From Elusimicrobiaceae bacterium (GTDB taxonomy: Bacteria; Elusimicrobiota; Elusimicrobia; Elusimicrobiales; Elusimicrobiaceae), in NCBI GenBank assembly GCA_016283355.1, contig JAEEMS010000026.1, positions 92,947 to 132,203 on the forward strand: a DNA stretch of 39,257 nucleotides. Reading direction: 5' to 3'. Shown in pieces: positions 1 through 11,002 of the stretch. Made by a program: the position numbers and the translations under genes. Under the pieces are notes generated by a model. It searched no databases and was not told where the DNA came from. It saw only the letters and a list, made by a program, of their open reading frames with translations. Position 1 is the first letter of the stretch, and each line of letters starts with the position of its first letter.

Positions 1-39
1 TACCCAATATACTTTTTCCGAAATTTGTATTGCTTGCAT
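1..39 (-). CDS. N-terminus of probable flavodiiron protein (FprA/ROO family), cut by window edge
   Basis: Only the first 13 codons lie in the window, reading MQAIQISEKVYWV on the minus strand. A clear ribosome site (AAGGAG, then five A) precedes the ATG. Flavodiiron proteins typically begin with a similar stretch (a short acidic/isoleucine strand followed by VYWVG), where the beta-lactamase-like domain starts. Family members reduce O2 or NO to harmless products in anaerobes. The position just downstream of superoxide reductase and thiol peroxidase on the same strand fits an oxygen-defence operon. The call rests on 13 residues plus context, so any other protein with that beginning remains possible. 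Confidence 0.5.
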   Translation of the reverse strand, partial: MQAIQISEKVYWV

Positions 40-57
40 TTTTTCTCCTTCTTAAAG

Positions 58-80
58 AACCTCCCCTTGAAGGGGAGGTT
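58..80 (-). other. Intercistronic hairpin between dfx and the flavodiiron gene
   Basis: The sequence forms a perfect stem (AACCTCCCC against GGGGAGGTT, extendable through CTT/AAG) with a very small loop. On the minus strand it follows the dfx stop codon, but the bases after it are CTTTAAGAAGG rather than a U-run, so it is not a classical terminator in that direction. It may act as a leaky terminator or as an mRNA-processing or stability element that sets the downstream gene's expression. Confidence 0.6.
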
Positions 81-88
81 GTTCTTTC

Positions 89-478
89 TTATTTAAATTC
101 CACTTCCCACAAACCATGCAAATTGCAATATTCACGAGCAATAATATGTGTTGCTTGACAACTAAATAAAGCTTGCGGTGTTTCTCCCGGCTTTAACCAT
201 TTGCGTTGCACAAATCCCGTTTCCGGGCAGAAAATCTCAATCCATTCAATATAATGAGCCGGAGTGGACGGATGTTCCACGCTGCCTACTTTGACAAGAT
301 ATCCTTGTGCTGTCTTTTCAATCACAGGAACATGTTTTTCGGCAGCTCCGTCTGAAGTTCCCGCTATTTTTTTCTTCATATGTTGTCCGCAACATGTCAA
401 CGAACCGGCCCCCGCATGAAGTACTTCTACAATATTCCCGCATACTTCACATTTAAAAATTTCTTGTTGATTCGTCAT
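89..478 (-). CDS. dfx: Desulfoferrodoxin / superoxide reductase
   Basis: The 129-residue protein reduces superoxide to peroxide without releasing O2, typically with rubredoxin as electron donor, in the cytoplasm of anaerobes. The N-terminal desulforedoxin-type domain shows CEVCG near residue 10 and a CC pair near residue 29, the four Fe(Cys)4 ligands. The C-terminal SOR domain carries the Fe(His)4Cys site: HVPVIE near residue 49, [14 protein letters not shown] near 68-81, and the C-terminal C-N-L-H-G segment, whose Cys and His are iron ligands. This is the two-centre (1Fe plus Fe-Cys4) class at usual length. The ATG is preceded by AGGGGG, and only 9 bases separate it from the tpx stop, so the two are co-transcribed. 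Confidence 0.95.
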   Translation of the reverse strand: MTNQQEIFKCEVCGNIVEVLHAGAGSLTCCGQHMKKKIAGTSDGAAEKHVPVIEKTAQGYLVKVGSVEHPSTPAHYIEWIEIFCPETGFVQRKWLKPGETPQALFSCQATHIIAREYCNLHGLWEVEFK

Positions 479-487
479 ACGACCCCC

Positions 488-994
488 TTACGCTAATTCT
501 TTTGCTACCGCTAAAATAGGCGCATAATCCGGCTCTTGCGTCATTTCAGGCACCCGTTGGATATAAGCGATTTTTCCATCTTGTGTTAAAATAAAAACCG
601 CCCGGGCGAGTAATCCTAATTCTTCTATCAACACACCATAATCCGTAGCAAATCCGAAGTTGCGGTAATCCGATGCCATAATTACATTTTCTATTCCGTT
701 TGCGGCACACCACCGAATTTGTGCAAACGGTAAATCTTTACTAACCGTTATTACACGGATATTTTTTGATATTTTCGTGACTTCTTGATTAAAACGACGC
801 GTTTGTATACTGCAAACAGGCGTATCAATCGAAGGAACACATGATAAAATCACTACATTTCCGTAAAATAAGTCGTTTGTGAGAATATTTAATTCATTCC
901 CAACGAGCTTAAAGAGAGGGGCTCGGTCGCCTATTTTAAAATCCTTCTCTGAAATAGTAATCGGTTTCCCGCCCATCGTATATTTCCCGGACAT
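488..994 (-). CDS. tpx: Thiol peroxidase, atypical 2-Cys peroxiredoxin (Tpx)
   Basis: Tpx reduces hydrogen peroxide and alkyl hydroperoxides with electrons from thioredoxin. The peroxidatic cysteine sits in SIDTPVCSIQTRRF and the resolving cysteine in FAQIRWCAANGIENV, the standard Tpx spacing. An in-frame TTG at 1021 would add nine residues, but the ATG at 994 has a good ribosome site (AAAGGAG, 6 bases upstream) and gives 168 residues, the usual family length, so I place the start at 994. It is the first gene of a minus-strand operon with dfx and a probable flavodiiron gene: peroxide, superoxide and O2 removal together. Confidence 0.95.
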   Translation of the reverse strand: MSGKYTMGGKPITISEKDFKIGDRAPLFKLVGNELNILTNDLFYGNVVILSCVPSIDTPVCSIQTRRFNQEVTKISKNIRVITVSKDLPFAQIRWCAANGIENVIMASDYRNFGFATDYGVLIEELGLLARAVFILTQDGKIAYIQRVPEMTQEPDYAPILAVAKELA

Positions 995-1032
995 AAACAA
1001 CTCCTTTGTTCTCTTACCCAACCTTATTTTCT

Positions 1033-1045
1033 ATTATACTATAAT
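1033..1045 (-). promoter_or_regulatory. Palindromic -10 region / operator candidate upstream of tpx
   Basis: The 13 bases form a perfect inverted repeat, ATTATA-C-TATAAT, about 40 bases before the tpx start. Read on the minus strand it provides a consensus -10 (TATAAT). No strong -35 is visible at 16-18 bases. A palindrome overlapping a -10 in front of an oxidative-stress operon suggests repressor control, for example by a Fur/PerR-type protein, but the half-site order differs from the textbook PerR box and no regulator gene is in the window. Confidence 0.45.
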
Positions 1046-1196
1046 CCGGTTAATTTTCCCCGTTTTTTAATAAAATCAATAAAACGGCTATTTTAACGCG
1101 TTTTTTTGATTTTTTAGATAGTTTATAGCTTTTTTTTACAAAAATTCATTTAAACGCCTTTTTTTCCTTTTTTTAGCCATTTTAACTATTTTTTGA

Positions 1197-1226
1197 TTGA
1201 CCTAGTACCCTAATAAGTGGTAATAT
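1197..1226 (+). promoter_or_regulatory. Putative dnaA promoter (-35 TTGACC, 18-base spacer, -10 TAATAT)
   Basis: TTGACC at 1197-1202 and TAATAT at 1221-1226 are spaced 18 bases apart and end 36 bases before the dnaA GTG. The 170 bases before it (about 1022-1196) contain no gene but carry a series of long T-tracts on the plus strand; I see no consensus DnaA box there. Confidence 0.55.
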
Positions 1227-1262
1227 TTAAATAATTCATTTTTCAATTGTTGGTGGTGTGTT

Positions 1263-2618
1263 GTGGAAAATTTTCAAGAAAATCCTATTTTGGCTCCCAT
1301 ACTACAAGAAGTGGAACATATCATAGGAAAAGATGCATACGAATTGTGGTTTAAAACAGCTCAATTATCGTATGAACAACCTTTTTTAACTATTACAATT
1401 CCTAATGCTGTTTGGGGAAAAACGATTCAAGAACGGTACCAATCTGTTATTAAAGATACTTTTTTAAAACATACGGGAACCGAAATTCAAATTATTTATC
1501 AAATTATTCAAACGGAAAATCCGGTCGTAATGGATGCGCGTCAGGTAGTTCCTTCCGTTGCCGCACCCACGGTAACGGTAAATCCGTTTGCGGCACGGTT
1601 AAATTCCGAATATACGTTTGAAAATTTTATTGAATCTCCTTCCAACCGTTTTGCTTATAAATCGGCCCAAACCGTTGCCCAAAAATTAGGAGTAAAGGGG
1701 TATAATCCGCTAGTGATTTATTCCGCTCCCGGTTTAGGAAAAACCCATTTATTACATGCTATCGGAAATCAGGTACTCAAAGAAAATCCAAGTGCAAAAG
1801 TTCTATATATGACGGGGGAAGAATTTGTAAGTGATTATATTGAATCTTTACAAACCAAATCTACCAATATCTTCCGTCAAAAATATTACTCATTGGATTA
1901 TTTACTAGTAGATGATATTCAATTTGTAGTCGGAAAATCCGCTTCCGAACAAGAATTTTTTTACATTTTTAATAAACTGTTTGGAAATCAAAAACAAATT
2001 GTTTTATCCTCCGACAGAACACCTCAACAATTGGAAATAGATGAACGTTTATCTTCCCGTTTGTTATCGGGCGTACCCGTGGAAATCAAACGTCCTAATT
2101 TGGAGACACGTATTGCTATTTTGCGCCAAAAACGTGATTTAATGAATTTTACCATCGGTGATGATGTTTTAGTATTTATTGCGGAAGGAATTCAATCCAG
2201 TGTTCGCGAATTAGAAGGTTCTTTAAACCAAATACGCGCCTATTGTAAAACAAATAATGTCGTCCCTACAATTCCGATTGCCAAAGAATTATTAGCCGAC
2301 CGTTTGGTGAACGAAGAAGATATTATTATAAACGTAAATAATATTAAAAAGATCGTCGGAAAACATTTTGCCGTTAAAATGGAAGATTTTAACTCAAAAA
2401 AGAAAAACCAATCCATTGCCTGGCCCCGTCAGATTGCAATGTTTTTAACAACGGAAATGACGGATTTATCCTTGCCGGAAATCGGACGGGAATTTAATCG
2501 CGATCACAGTACCGTTGTTCACGCCAGAGATTTAGTGCGCGACAAAATAAATACGGACCCATTTTTTGCAGCCGAAATAAACAGAATGATTCTGGATATT
2601 AAAGCTGTGGATAAGTAG
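1263..2618 (+). CDS. dnaA: Chromosomal replication initiator DnaA
   Basis: DnaA binds DnaA boxes at oriC, opens the duplex with ATP and recruits the replicative helicase. The 451-residue protein has domain I (about 1-85), a short linker, the AAA+ core with Walker [11 protein letters not shown] (154-163) and Walker B LLVDDIQF (214-221), and domain IV with the DNA-binding signature DHSTVVHA near the C-terminus. The start is GTG; the ribosome site is weak (TGGTGG), but the N-terminal sequence matches a normal domain I. The last codons (VDK-stop) contain a reverse DnaA box, part of the cluster that runs on to dnaN. Confidence 0.98.
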   Translation: MENFQENPILAPILQEVEHIIGKDAYELWFKTAQLSYEQPFLTITIPNAVWGKTIQERYQSVIKDTFLKHTGTEIQIIYQIIQTENPVVMDARQVVPSVAAPTVTVNPFAARLNSEYTFENFIESPSNRFAYKSAQTVAQKLGVKGYNPLVIYSAPGLGKTHLLHAIGNQVLKENPSAKVLYMTGEEFVSDYIESLQTKSTNIFRQKYYSLDYLLVDDIQFVVGKSASEQEFFYIFNKLFGNQKQIVLSSDRTPQQLEIDERLSSRLLSGVPVEIKRPNLETRIAILRQKRDLMNFTIGDDVLVFIAEGIQSSVRELEGSLNQIRAYCKTNNVVPTIPIAKELLADRLVNEEDIIINVNNIKKIVGKHFAVKMEDFNSKKKNQSIAWPRQIAMFLTTEMTDLSLPEIGREFNRDHSTVVHARDLVRDKINTDPFFAAEINRMILDIKAVDK

Positions 2619-2758
2619 TGAATAAGTTGTTTGTAAAAAGTGTAGTACTAATAAAAAAGCCTGAATAAATTTTTGAAATGTGGGTAATGTTGATAAAAAA
2701 CAGCAGTTATACACAGATCTGTCCAATAAACTGTATTGTTAAATTCACATTATTCACA
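2606..2758. other. Probable chromosomal replication origin (oriC): DnaA-box cluster
   Basis: The dnaA-dnaN gap and the last codons of dnaA hold three consensus boxes: TGTGGATAA (2606-2614, reverse), TTATACACA (2707-2715) and TTATTCACA (2750-2758). Three single-mismatch boxes in reverse orientation lie between them: AGTGAATAA (2617-2625), TGTGGGTAA (2679-2687) and TGTTGATAA (2688-2696). Six boxes in about 150 AT-rich bases next to dnaA is the usual oriC arrangement. Reverse boxes lie towards dnaA and forward boxes towards dnaN. A GC-skew switch would confirm it; I could not compute one. Confidence 0.75.
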
Positions 2759-2791
2759 CAATCAACAGAACAATAATAAGAGATATAAAAA

Positions 2792-3901
2792 ATGAAAATA
2801 AATATTACTAAAGCCACTCTTTTGGAAGGAATTCAAGTTATTTCTACAGGAGTATCTTCCCGTACCACACGGCCTATTTTGCATAACTTTTTAATGGAAG
2901 CAAAAAAAGGAAAATTAAAATTAGTTCGTACCGATATGGAAATGGCCACTGTTCACTTTGTTCCGGCTGAAATAGAAAAAGAAGGAAGTATCACTGTTCC
3001 CTTAAAAGAATTTGCGGATATTATTAAGAATTTAGCGGATGATAAAGAAATTACGATTCACTGTGATGAAAACAATAAAGTTCATATAAAATCAGGGAAA
3101 AGCAAATTTTGGGTCATTGGTACCCCTACCTCAGAATACCCTGCCATTCCGGAAGTAGAGCATGCGAACAGTTTAGTATTAGATCCGCTTGTATTACAAA
3201 AAATGGTAGAAAAAACAGCTTTTTCTGCTTCTACGCAAGAAACACGCTATATTTTAAACGGTTTATTGTGGAATAATATGACCGATAAGTTTGAAGTAGT
3301 TGCCACAGACGGAGGTCGTTTGGCGGTGTCCACCCATAAAGCCATTGAAGGAAGTCAAGAATTTAAGATTATTATTCCTACCAAAGTATTAACGGAAGTT
3401 TGCCGGTATATCAGTATTGCTAAACCGGATAAAGAAACAAAAATAGAAGTGAACGTATCTTCTAACCAAGTCAGTTTTATGATGAAAGAAACCACTTTTA
3501 TTTCCCGTTTAATAGAAGGAAATTTTCCAAATTATAATCAAGTAATTCCGACGAAAAAAAATATCACATTTGAAGTATTTACCAAAGATTTATTGGCTTC
3601 TACGCGTCGTGCGGCGTTGTGCGCGGGGGAATTTGGTAGTGTTGTCAAATACAAAGTAGAAAATAATTTGTTAACCGTTTCCTCAAATTCACAAACAATG
3701 GATTTTACGGATGAATTACCGGTAAAATATTCTTCGGAAACTTTTGATGCTGCATTTAAACCGCAGTATATTATTGACGTATTAAAGACGATTTCAACGG
3801 AAAAAGTATCTTTCTCGTTTGTCAATGCTTCCCAACCGGCTTTATTGGAACCTGTAGGGGAAAACACATTTAAATACGTTATCATGCCGATGAGAGCTTA
3901 A
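2792..3901 (+). CDS. dnaN: DNA polymerase III beta subunit (sliding clamp)
   Basis: The 369-residue protein has the length and three-domain pattern of the ring-shaped clamp that tethers DNA polymerase III to DNA and binds many repair proteins. Recognisable segments are the N-terminal KATLLEGIQVISTGVSSRTTRPIL, the central LLWNNMTDKFEVVATDGGRLAV, the LIEGNFPNYNQVIP segment of domain 2/3 and the conserved C-terminal VMPMRA that forms the protein-binding pocket. The ATG follows AAGAGA. The stop codon shares one base with the ATG of the next gene, so the two are translationally coupled. Confidence 0.98.
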   Translation: MKINITKATLLEGIQVISTGVSSRTTRPILHNFLMEAKKGKLKLVRTDMEMATVHFVPAEIEKEGSITVPLKEFADIIKNLADDKEITIHCDENNKVHIKSGKSKFWVIGTPTSEYPAIPEVEHANSLVLDPLVLQKMVEKTAFSASTQETRYILNGLLWNNMTDKFEVVATDGGRLAVSTHKAIEGSQEFKIIIPTKVLTEVCRYISIAKPDKETKIEVNVSSNQVSFMMKETTFISRLIEGNFPNYNQVIPTKKNITFEVFTKDLLASTRRAALCAGEFGSVVKYKVENNLLTVSSNSQTMDFTDELPVKYSSETFDAAFKPQYIIDVLKTISTEKVSFSFVNASQPALLEPVGENTFKYVIMPMRA

Positions 3902-4197
3902 TGAAATTTGGTCAAAATCCCAAAAAACAATGGCGCAGCACTCAAGAGCTGGTCAATGGATATAGTCCGTTAAGCCAGCGGTTGAACCGGTTAATGATAT
4001 TAGAGCATGTGTGGAAAAAATTAGTAGGTAACAAAGCTGCTTTTTGGGTGTTACATGCTGTGCAAGGAGATACTTTATTTGTGAAAGTAAAAGCAGCTGT
4101 TGCTAAAAATGAGTTAATAGCACGCAGAACACAATTGATAAAAGAATTAAACAAAAATTTTACCACACCGTGGATAAAAAAAATAGAAATTAAATAA
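3901..4197 (+). CDS. dciA: DciA-like protein (DUF721), probable helicase-loading factor
   Basis: The 98-residue basic protein matches the DUF721 pattern: an N-terminal helix with SPLSQRLNRLMILEHVWKKLVG, then a small KH-like beta-alpha core (GDTLFVKVKAAVAKNELIARRTQLIKELN). DciA proteins are considered the ancestral loaders of the DnaB helicase in bacteria without DnaC/DnaI. It is short because it lacks the extra domain of the longer actinobacterial forms. Its place, overlapping dnaN by one base and ahead of gyrB, is the common DUF721 location. The gene usually found beside it, recF, is missing here. Confidence 0.75.
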   Translation: MKFGQNPKKQWRSTQELVNGYSPLSQRLNRLMILEHVWKKLVGNKAAFWVLHAVQGDTLFVKVKAAVAKNELIARRTQLIKELNKNFTTPWIKKIEIK

Positions 4198-6702
<2,505 letters not shown>

Positions 6703-6751
6703 CATACGGGGCCACATGCCCCACGATTTGATTGATTAGGAGATTTTTGAA

Positions 6752-9280
6752 ATGAGTGAAGAAACCAACCAACCGACAGCCACCCCAAATGTGGACTTGT
6801 TTGGCAATATTCAACAACGCGACATTGCCGGAGAAATGCGCTCGTACTACATTGACTATGCCATGAGCGTTATTGTAGGCCGTGCCTTGCCGGACGTGCG
6901 CGACGGTTTAAAACCGGTGCATCGCCGTGTGCTTTATTCCATGAACGAAATGGGTTTGAAATATAACAAACCCTACAAAAAATCCGCCCGTGTGGTGGGG
7001 GATGTACTCGGTAAATATCACCCGCACGGAGATACCGCCGTATACGATACGCTGGTGCGTATGGCGCAAGATTTTTCTATCCGCAAACCCCTGGTAGATG
7101 GGCAAGGGAACTTCGGTTCCATTGACGGAGATTCTGCCGCCGCTATGCGTTATACGGAATGCCGATTGGCGCACATTTCCGATGAAATGTTGGCCGATTT
7201 AGACAAAGATACCGTCAAAATGATTCCCAATTACGACGGCTCTTTGGAAGAACCGTCCGTCCTGCCGGGCAAATTGCCGGCGCTATTGGTCAACGGATCG
7301 GCCGGTATTGCCGTAGGTATGGCCACCAACATTCCCACTCATAATTTAGGGGAAGTGTGCGACGGTATTATTGCCTATATCAAAAACCCGGACATTACCA
7401 CCAAAGAGATGATGAAAATCATCAAAGGGCCGGATTTCCCGACAGGTGCTATTATCCGCGGTACAAAAGGAATTTACGAATATTTTGAAACCGGTCACGG
7501 AAGCGTCAAAGTACAAGCCGAAACGGAAATTGAAGAACGCAAAAACGGCCGTGAAGCTATCATCGTAACAGCCATTCCGTATCAGGTAAACAAAACTTCT
7601 TTAATCGAAAGTATTGTGGCTTTGGTACGTGATAAAAAAGTAACCGATATTTCCGATATTCGCGACGAGTCGGACCGCCGTGGAATGCGTTTAGTCATTG
7701 AAATAAAACGCGACGGCAACGCCCAAGTGGTTTTAAATCACCTCTTCAAACATACACAACTGCAAACGTCTTTCCCGGTCAATATGCTGGCTATCGTGGA
7801 CGGTCGCCCGCGCGTGTTGTCCCTCAAAGAAGTGATGAAGGCGTATGTAAGACACCGCCAAGAAGTGGTAACCAATCGTACCAAATTTGATTTAAACAAA
7901 GCGCAACGCCGTGAACATATCTTGAACGGTTTGCTTATAGCAATTGCGAACATGGATGAAGTAGTTGCCATTATCCGCAAAGCCAAAGACCCGACCGAAG
8001 CCAAGTTCACGCTGATGACCCGCTTCACTCTCTCTGAAGTGCAAGCGCAAGCTATTTTGGATATGCGGCTACATCAACTGACGCAACTTTCCGCTTTGGC
8101 CATTGAAAACGAACGCAAAGATCTTTTAAAGTTGATTGCAGATTTGCAAGCCATCTTGGCCAGCCCGCAAAAGATTTTGGATATCATTGTGGACGAACTC
8201 AAACAACTCAAAAAAGATTACGATGACCCGCGCCGCACGCAAATCGGCCCGGATATGACGGATTTCTCAATGGAAGATTTGATTGAAAAAGAAGACGTCG
8301 TCATCACCATTTCTAATGACGGTTACGCCAAACGCATCCCGCTCAGTACCTATAAGAGCCAAAACCGCGGCGGAAAAGGTATTATCGGTAGCAAAACAAA
8401 AGAAGAAGATTTTATGGAACACTTGTTTATTGCTTCTTCGCACGCTACCGTGTTGATGTTTACCAACCGTGGACGTGTGTTTGCTTTACGTGCCTTTGAA
8501 ATTCCCGAAGGGACCCGCATGTCCAAAGGAAAAGCCCTCGTGAATTTATTGCAGCTCGTCGGGGAAGAAAAAGTAACCTCTGCTATTGCGGTGGAAGATT
8601 TTAACCCCAAAGATGCTACAAAAGAAAAAGCATATCTCACGATGTGTACCCGGTTGGGAACTATTAAACGTGTGGCACTCTCGGAATTTGCCAACATCCG
8701 CCGTTCCGGTATTATAGCCATCGGCCTGGAAGAAGGGGATGTTCTGATCAGTGTGCAAATGACGTACGGCAAATCGGATATTTTAATTGCCACCAAGAAC
8801 GGTAAATCCATCCGTTTCGATGAAAACGAAGTCCGTTCGATGGGGCGCCCGGCAAAAGGTGTACGCGCTATCGAATTAGGAGAAGGGGATGTTGTTGTCG
8901 GGATGGAGCAAGCACCCAACGACGGCGGGCTCCAACCGGATGTCCTCTCCGTTTGTGAAAACGGATTCGGGAAACGTACCGAATTTAGCGAATACAAACG
9001 CCAACACCGTGCCGGCATGGGGGTTATTACCATTAAAACCTCTGCCCGTAACGGACATGTAGTCGGTATCAAACTAGTGGACGAATCCAAAGACCTCATG
9101 ATCATTACCGAAAAAGGTATGACTATCCGCGTACGCTGTGCGGATATCCGCTCCGTAGGCCGCAATGCCCAAGGGGTAACGTTGGCCAAAATGGAAGGCG
9201 GCGATAAGATTGCTCGTATCGCTCCTGTGGTCAAGGATGAGGAAGAAAAAACCGACGAGGTGGCAGAAATGGCCAAATAG
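6752..9280 (+). CDS. gyrA: DNA gyrase subunit A
   Basis: GyrA makes and reseals the double-strand break through Tyr134 (in [10 protein letters not shown]) and wraps DNA with its C-terminal beta-pinwheel. The quinolone-determining segment reads [17 protein letters not shown]: Thr95 replaces the serine common in enterobacteria and Asp99 is retained. The C-terminal domain contains QNRGGKG at about residue 540, a GyrA-box variant (canonical QRRGGKG), supporting gyrase rather than topoisomerase IV. The 842-residue length is normal and the tail is acidic ([14 protein letters not shown]). The ATG follows TAGGAGA, and a strong terminator closes the unit. Confidence 0.97.
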   Translation: MSEETNQPTATPNVDLFGNIQQRDIAGEMRSYYIDYAMSVIVGRALPDVRDGLKPVHRRVLYSMNEMGLKYNKPYKKSARVVGDVLGKYHPHGDTAVYDTLVRMAQDFSIRKPLVDGQGNFGSIDGDSAAAMRYTECRLAHISDEMLADLDKDTVKMIPNYDGSLEEPSVLPGKLPALLVNGSAGIAVGMATNIPTHNLGEVCDGIIAYIKNPDITTKEMMKIIKGPDFPTGAIIRGTKGIYEYFETGHGSVKVQAETEIEERKNGREAIIVTAIPYQVNKTSLIESIVALVRDKKVTDISDIRDESDRRGMRLVIEIKRDGNAQVVLNHLFKHTQLQTSFPVNMLAIVDGRPRVLSLKEVMKAYVRHRQEVVTNRTKFDLNKAQRREHILNGLLIAIANMDEVVAIIRKAKDPTEAKFTLMTRFTLSEVQAQAILDMRLHQLTQLSALAIENERKDLLKLIADLQAILASPQKILDIIVDELKQLKKDYDDPRRTQIGPDMTDFSMEDLIEKEDVVITISNDGYAKRIPLSTYKSQNRGGKGIIGSKTKEEDFMEHLFIASSHATVLMFTNRGRVFALRAFEIPEGTRMSKGKALVNLLQLVGEEKVTSAIAVEDFNPKDATKEKAYLTMCTRLGTIKRVALSEFANIRRSGIIAIGLEEGDVLISVQMTYGKSDILIATKNGKSIRFDENEVRSMGRPAKGVRAIELGEGDVVVGMEQAPNDGGLQPDVLSVCENGFGKRTEFSEYKRQHRAGMGVITIKTSARNGHVVGIKLVDESKDLMIITEKGMTIRVRCADIRSVGRNAQGVTLAKMEGGDKIARIAPVVKDEEEKTDEVAEMAK

Positions 9281-9302
9281 CCACGCCTGCTTTTAAACAA
9301 AG

Positions 9303-9328
9303 ACCCCGGCTCCGGCCGGGGTTTTTTG
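9303..9328 (+). terminator. Rho-independent terminator after gyrA
   Basis: Eight-base stem ACCCCGGC / GCCGGGGT with a TCCG loop, followed at once by a run of six T. It lies 23 bases after the gyrA stop and ends the gyrB-gyrA transcript. Confidence 0.92.
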
Positions 9329-9353
9329 TTTATTTTTTCTGTAAAAAAAACTA

Positions 9354-9382
9354 TTTACTTTTTGCGTCTAAATTGGTATAAA
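9354..9382 (+). promoter_or_regulatory. Putative promoter of the GH13 gene (TTTACT, 17 bases, TATAAA)
   Basis: TTTACT at 9354-9359 and TATAAA at 9377-9382 have ideal 17-base spacing and lie between the gyrA terminator and the GH13 ATG at 9413. The short leader of about 25 bases has no visible structure. Confidence 0.55.
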
Positions 9383-9412
9383 AATAGAAGGGGAAATATC
9401 AGGGGACAACCA

Positions 9413-10870
9413 ATGAGAACAAATCCACATATTTTAGAGATTAATACGCGCTCTTGGCTCAAACGCTTTGAGGAACAAGAGGGGCGATCTCTCACGTTGG
9501 ACACGGTTCCGCAAGAATATTGGGAGCGTGTCAAAAAGGCCGGCTTTGATGCCGTTTGGCTGATGGGTGTTTGGCAAACAAGCCCAATGGCGGAAAAAAT
9601 TGCGCGAGAAAATGACGAAATTTTAAATCAAATTCGCATAATTCAACCGCAATTCAGTGTAGAAGATGTTACGGCTTCCCCGTACGCTGTGTACGATTAT
9701 GTGGCGGACCAACGTTTGGGTGGGAACGAGGCCTTAGCGTCTTTACATACGCGCCTCAATGCCATGGGAATTAACCTGTTGTTGGATTTTGTAGGCAACC
9801 ACATGGCAATCGATAGTCCTACTGTTACTTCAGACCCTGATTTATATATCAACACCGGGACACAAGAACCTCAAACGCACCGGGATTGGTTTTTTAAGAA
9901 CGCAAACGGTGTGTATGTTGCCCACGGCCGGGATCCGTATTTTGCTCCGTGGACCGATACGGCACAACTGAACTATTTTAATCCCAAAACACGGGATTTT
10001 ATGCTTCAAAACTTAGAAAAAGTGGCTTCTTTGTGCGACGGTGTCCGTTGTGATATGGCCATGCTTTCCCTCAATCGCGTCCAACGCGATACATGGTGGG
10101 AATTTATCGGCGGGGAATTGCCCAAAGAAGAATTTTGGAAACAAGCCCTAAGCCGAATCCGCTCTGTTCACCCGGAATTTACGTTTATTGCCGAGGTTTA
10201 CTGGGGATTGGAGTGGGATATTCAAGAAATGGGTTTTGATTATACCTACGATAAAGTATTGTATGACCGGTTGCGTTTTTCCAATGCGGAAAATATTCGC
10301 GGTCACTTAATGGCGGAACATTTGTTCCAAATGCGTTCCATTCGTTTTACCTCTAATCACGACGAAGAAGATAGTTTAAAAGCGTTCGGGAGGGAAAAAT
10401 CGTTGGCGGCCGCTACGATTATTTCTACGTTACCGGGGGCGCGGCTTTTCTACCTGTTTCAAGTGTGGGGTCGGCCCGCTCGTTTGCCGATTCAATACAT
10501 CCGCAACGATTTTCCGAAGGATAAGAGCGTAGAAGATTATTATTGGAAACTTTTTGAAATTACGTCCGATCCTGCTTTTCACGGAGGACAATGGTCGTTG
10601 GTAGACGTTTCTTCCGTAGGAATGGACGATTCTTCCCATCGCAATATTTTGGCATGGCAATGGAAACAGATGAACACCGTCAAATTGGTGCTTATCAATT
10701 ACAGTGATACATACGCCAAAGGTCGCTTGTGTTTCAAAGGAGCGCAAGGGGAAGTGCTGCACGAGGAATTAACAAACACTTCCATTCACGTTACTGCGGA
10801 AATGAACAGCGGCGATTGGGAAATAGAAATCAAACCCTACGAAAGTTTGATTTTTACCTACACCATATAA
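9413..10870 (+). CDS. GH13 (alpha-amylase family) glycoside hydrolase, cytoplasmic
   Basis: A 485-residue alpha-amylase-superfamily enzyme acting on alpha-glucans or related oligosaccharides. The four GH13 regions are visible: LLLDFVGNH (122-130), GVRCDMAM with nucleophile Asp214, FIAEVYW with acid/base Glu261, and FTSNHDEED with Asp317; so it should be active. A C-terminal beta domain ends in PYESLIFTY. No signal peptide is seen, so it probably works on imported or stored glucan. An in-frame upstream start at 9326 would overlap the gyrA terminator; the ATG at 9413 follows AGGGG, and I prefer it. It is monocistronic, without glycogen or maltose genes nearby, so the exact specificity (amylase, transferase or other) is open. 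Confidence 0.88.
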   Translation: MRTNPHILEINTRSWLKRFEEQEGRSLTLDTVPQEYWERVKKAGFDAVWLMGVWQTSPMAEKIARENDEILNQIRIIQPQFSVEDVTASPYAVYDYVADQRLGGNEALASLHTRLNAMGINLLLDFVGNHMAIDSPTVTSDPDLYINTGTQEPQTHRDWFFKNANGVYVAHGRDPYFAPWTDTAQLNYFNPKTRDFMLQNLEKVASLCDGVRCDMAMLSLNRVQRDTWWEFIGGELPKEEFWKQALSRIRSVHPEFTFIAEVYWGLEWDIQEMGFDYTYDKVLYDRLRFSNAENIRGHLMAEHLFQMRSIRFTSNHDEEDSLKAFGREKSLAAATIISTLPGARLFYLFQVWGRPARLPIQYIRNDFPKDKSVEDYYWKLFEITSDPAFHGGQWSLVDVSSVGMDDSSHRNILAWQWKQMNTVKLVLINYSDTYAKGRLCFKGAQGEVLHEELTNTSIHVTAEMNSGDWEIEIKPYESLIFTYTI

Positions 10871-10883
10871 TCTTTTCTCTTGC

Positions 10884-10914
10884 AAATCCCCCGGGTTTCC
10901 CCCCGGGGATTTTT
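10884..10914 (+). terminator. Rho-independent terminator after the GH13 gene
   Basis: AAATCCCC pairs with GGGGATTT across a C/G-rich loop, followed by a T-run. It is 14 bases past the stop codon. Confidence 0.85.
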
Positions 10915-11002
10915 AGTCCCAGCCGGGAAATAGGCCTTTTGGCCCTGGCGGTGTTTGTGTAAGATTTCTACAATAATACCAAAATCTCTTTTGGAGAAGA
11001 AA

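Noticed and set aside
58-80. Full terminator for the dfx operon
   Set aside because: The hairpin is strong, but no U-run follows it on the minus strand and the next gene has its own good ribosome site 19 bases away, so read-through is likely.
8350-9300. 316-residue minus-strand reading frame
   Set aside because: Lies wholly over the 3' part of gyrA, is rich in Ser/Arg/Pro and has no family resemblance; a shadow frame.
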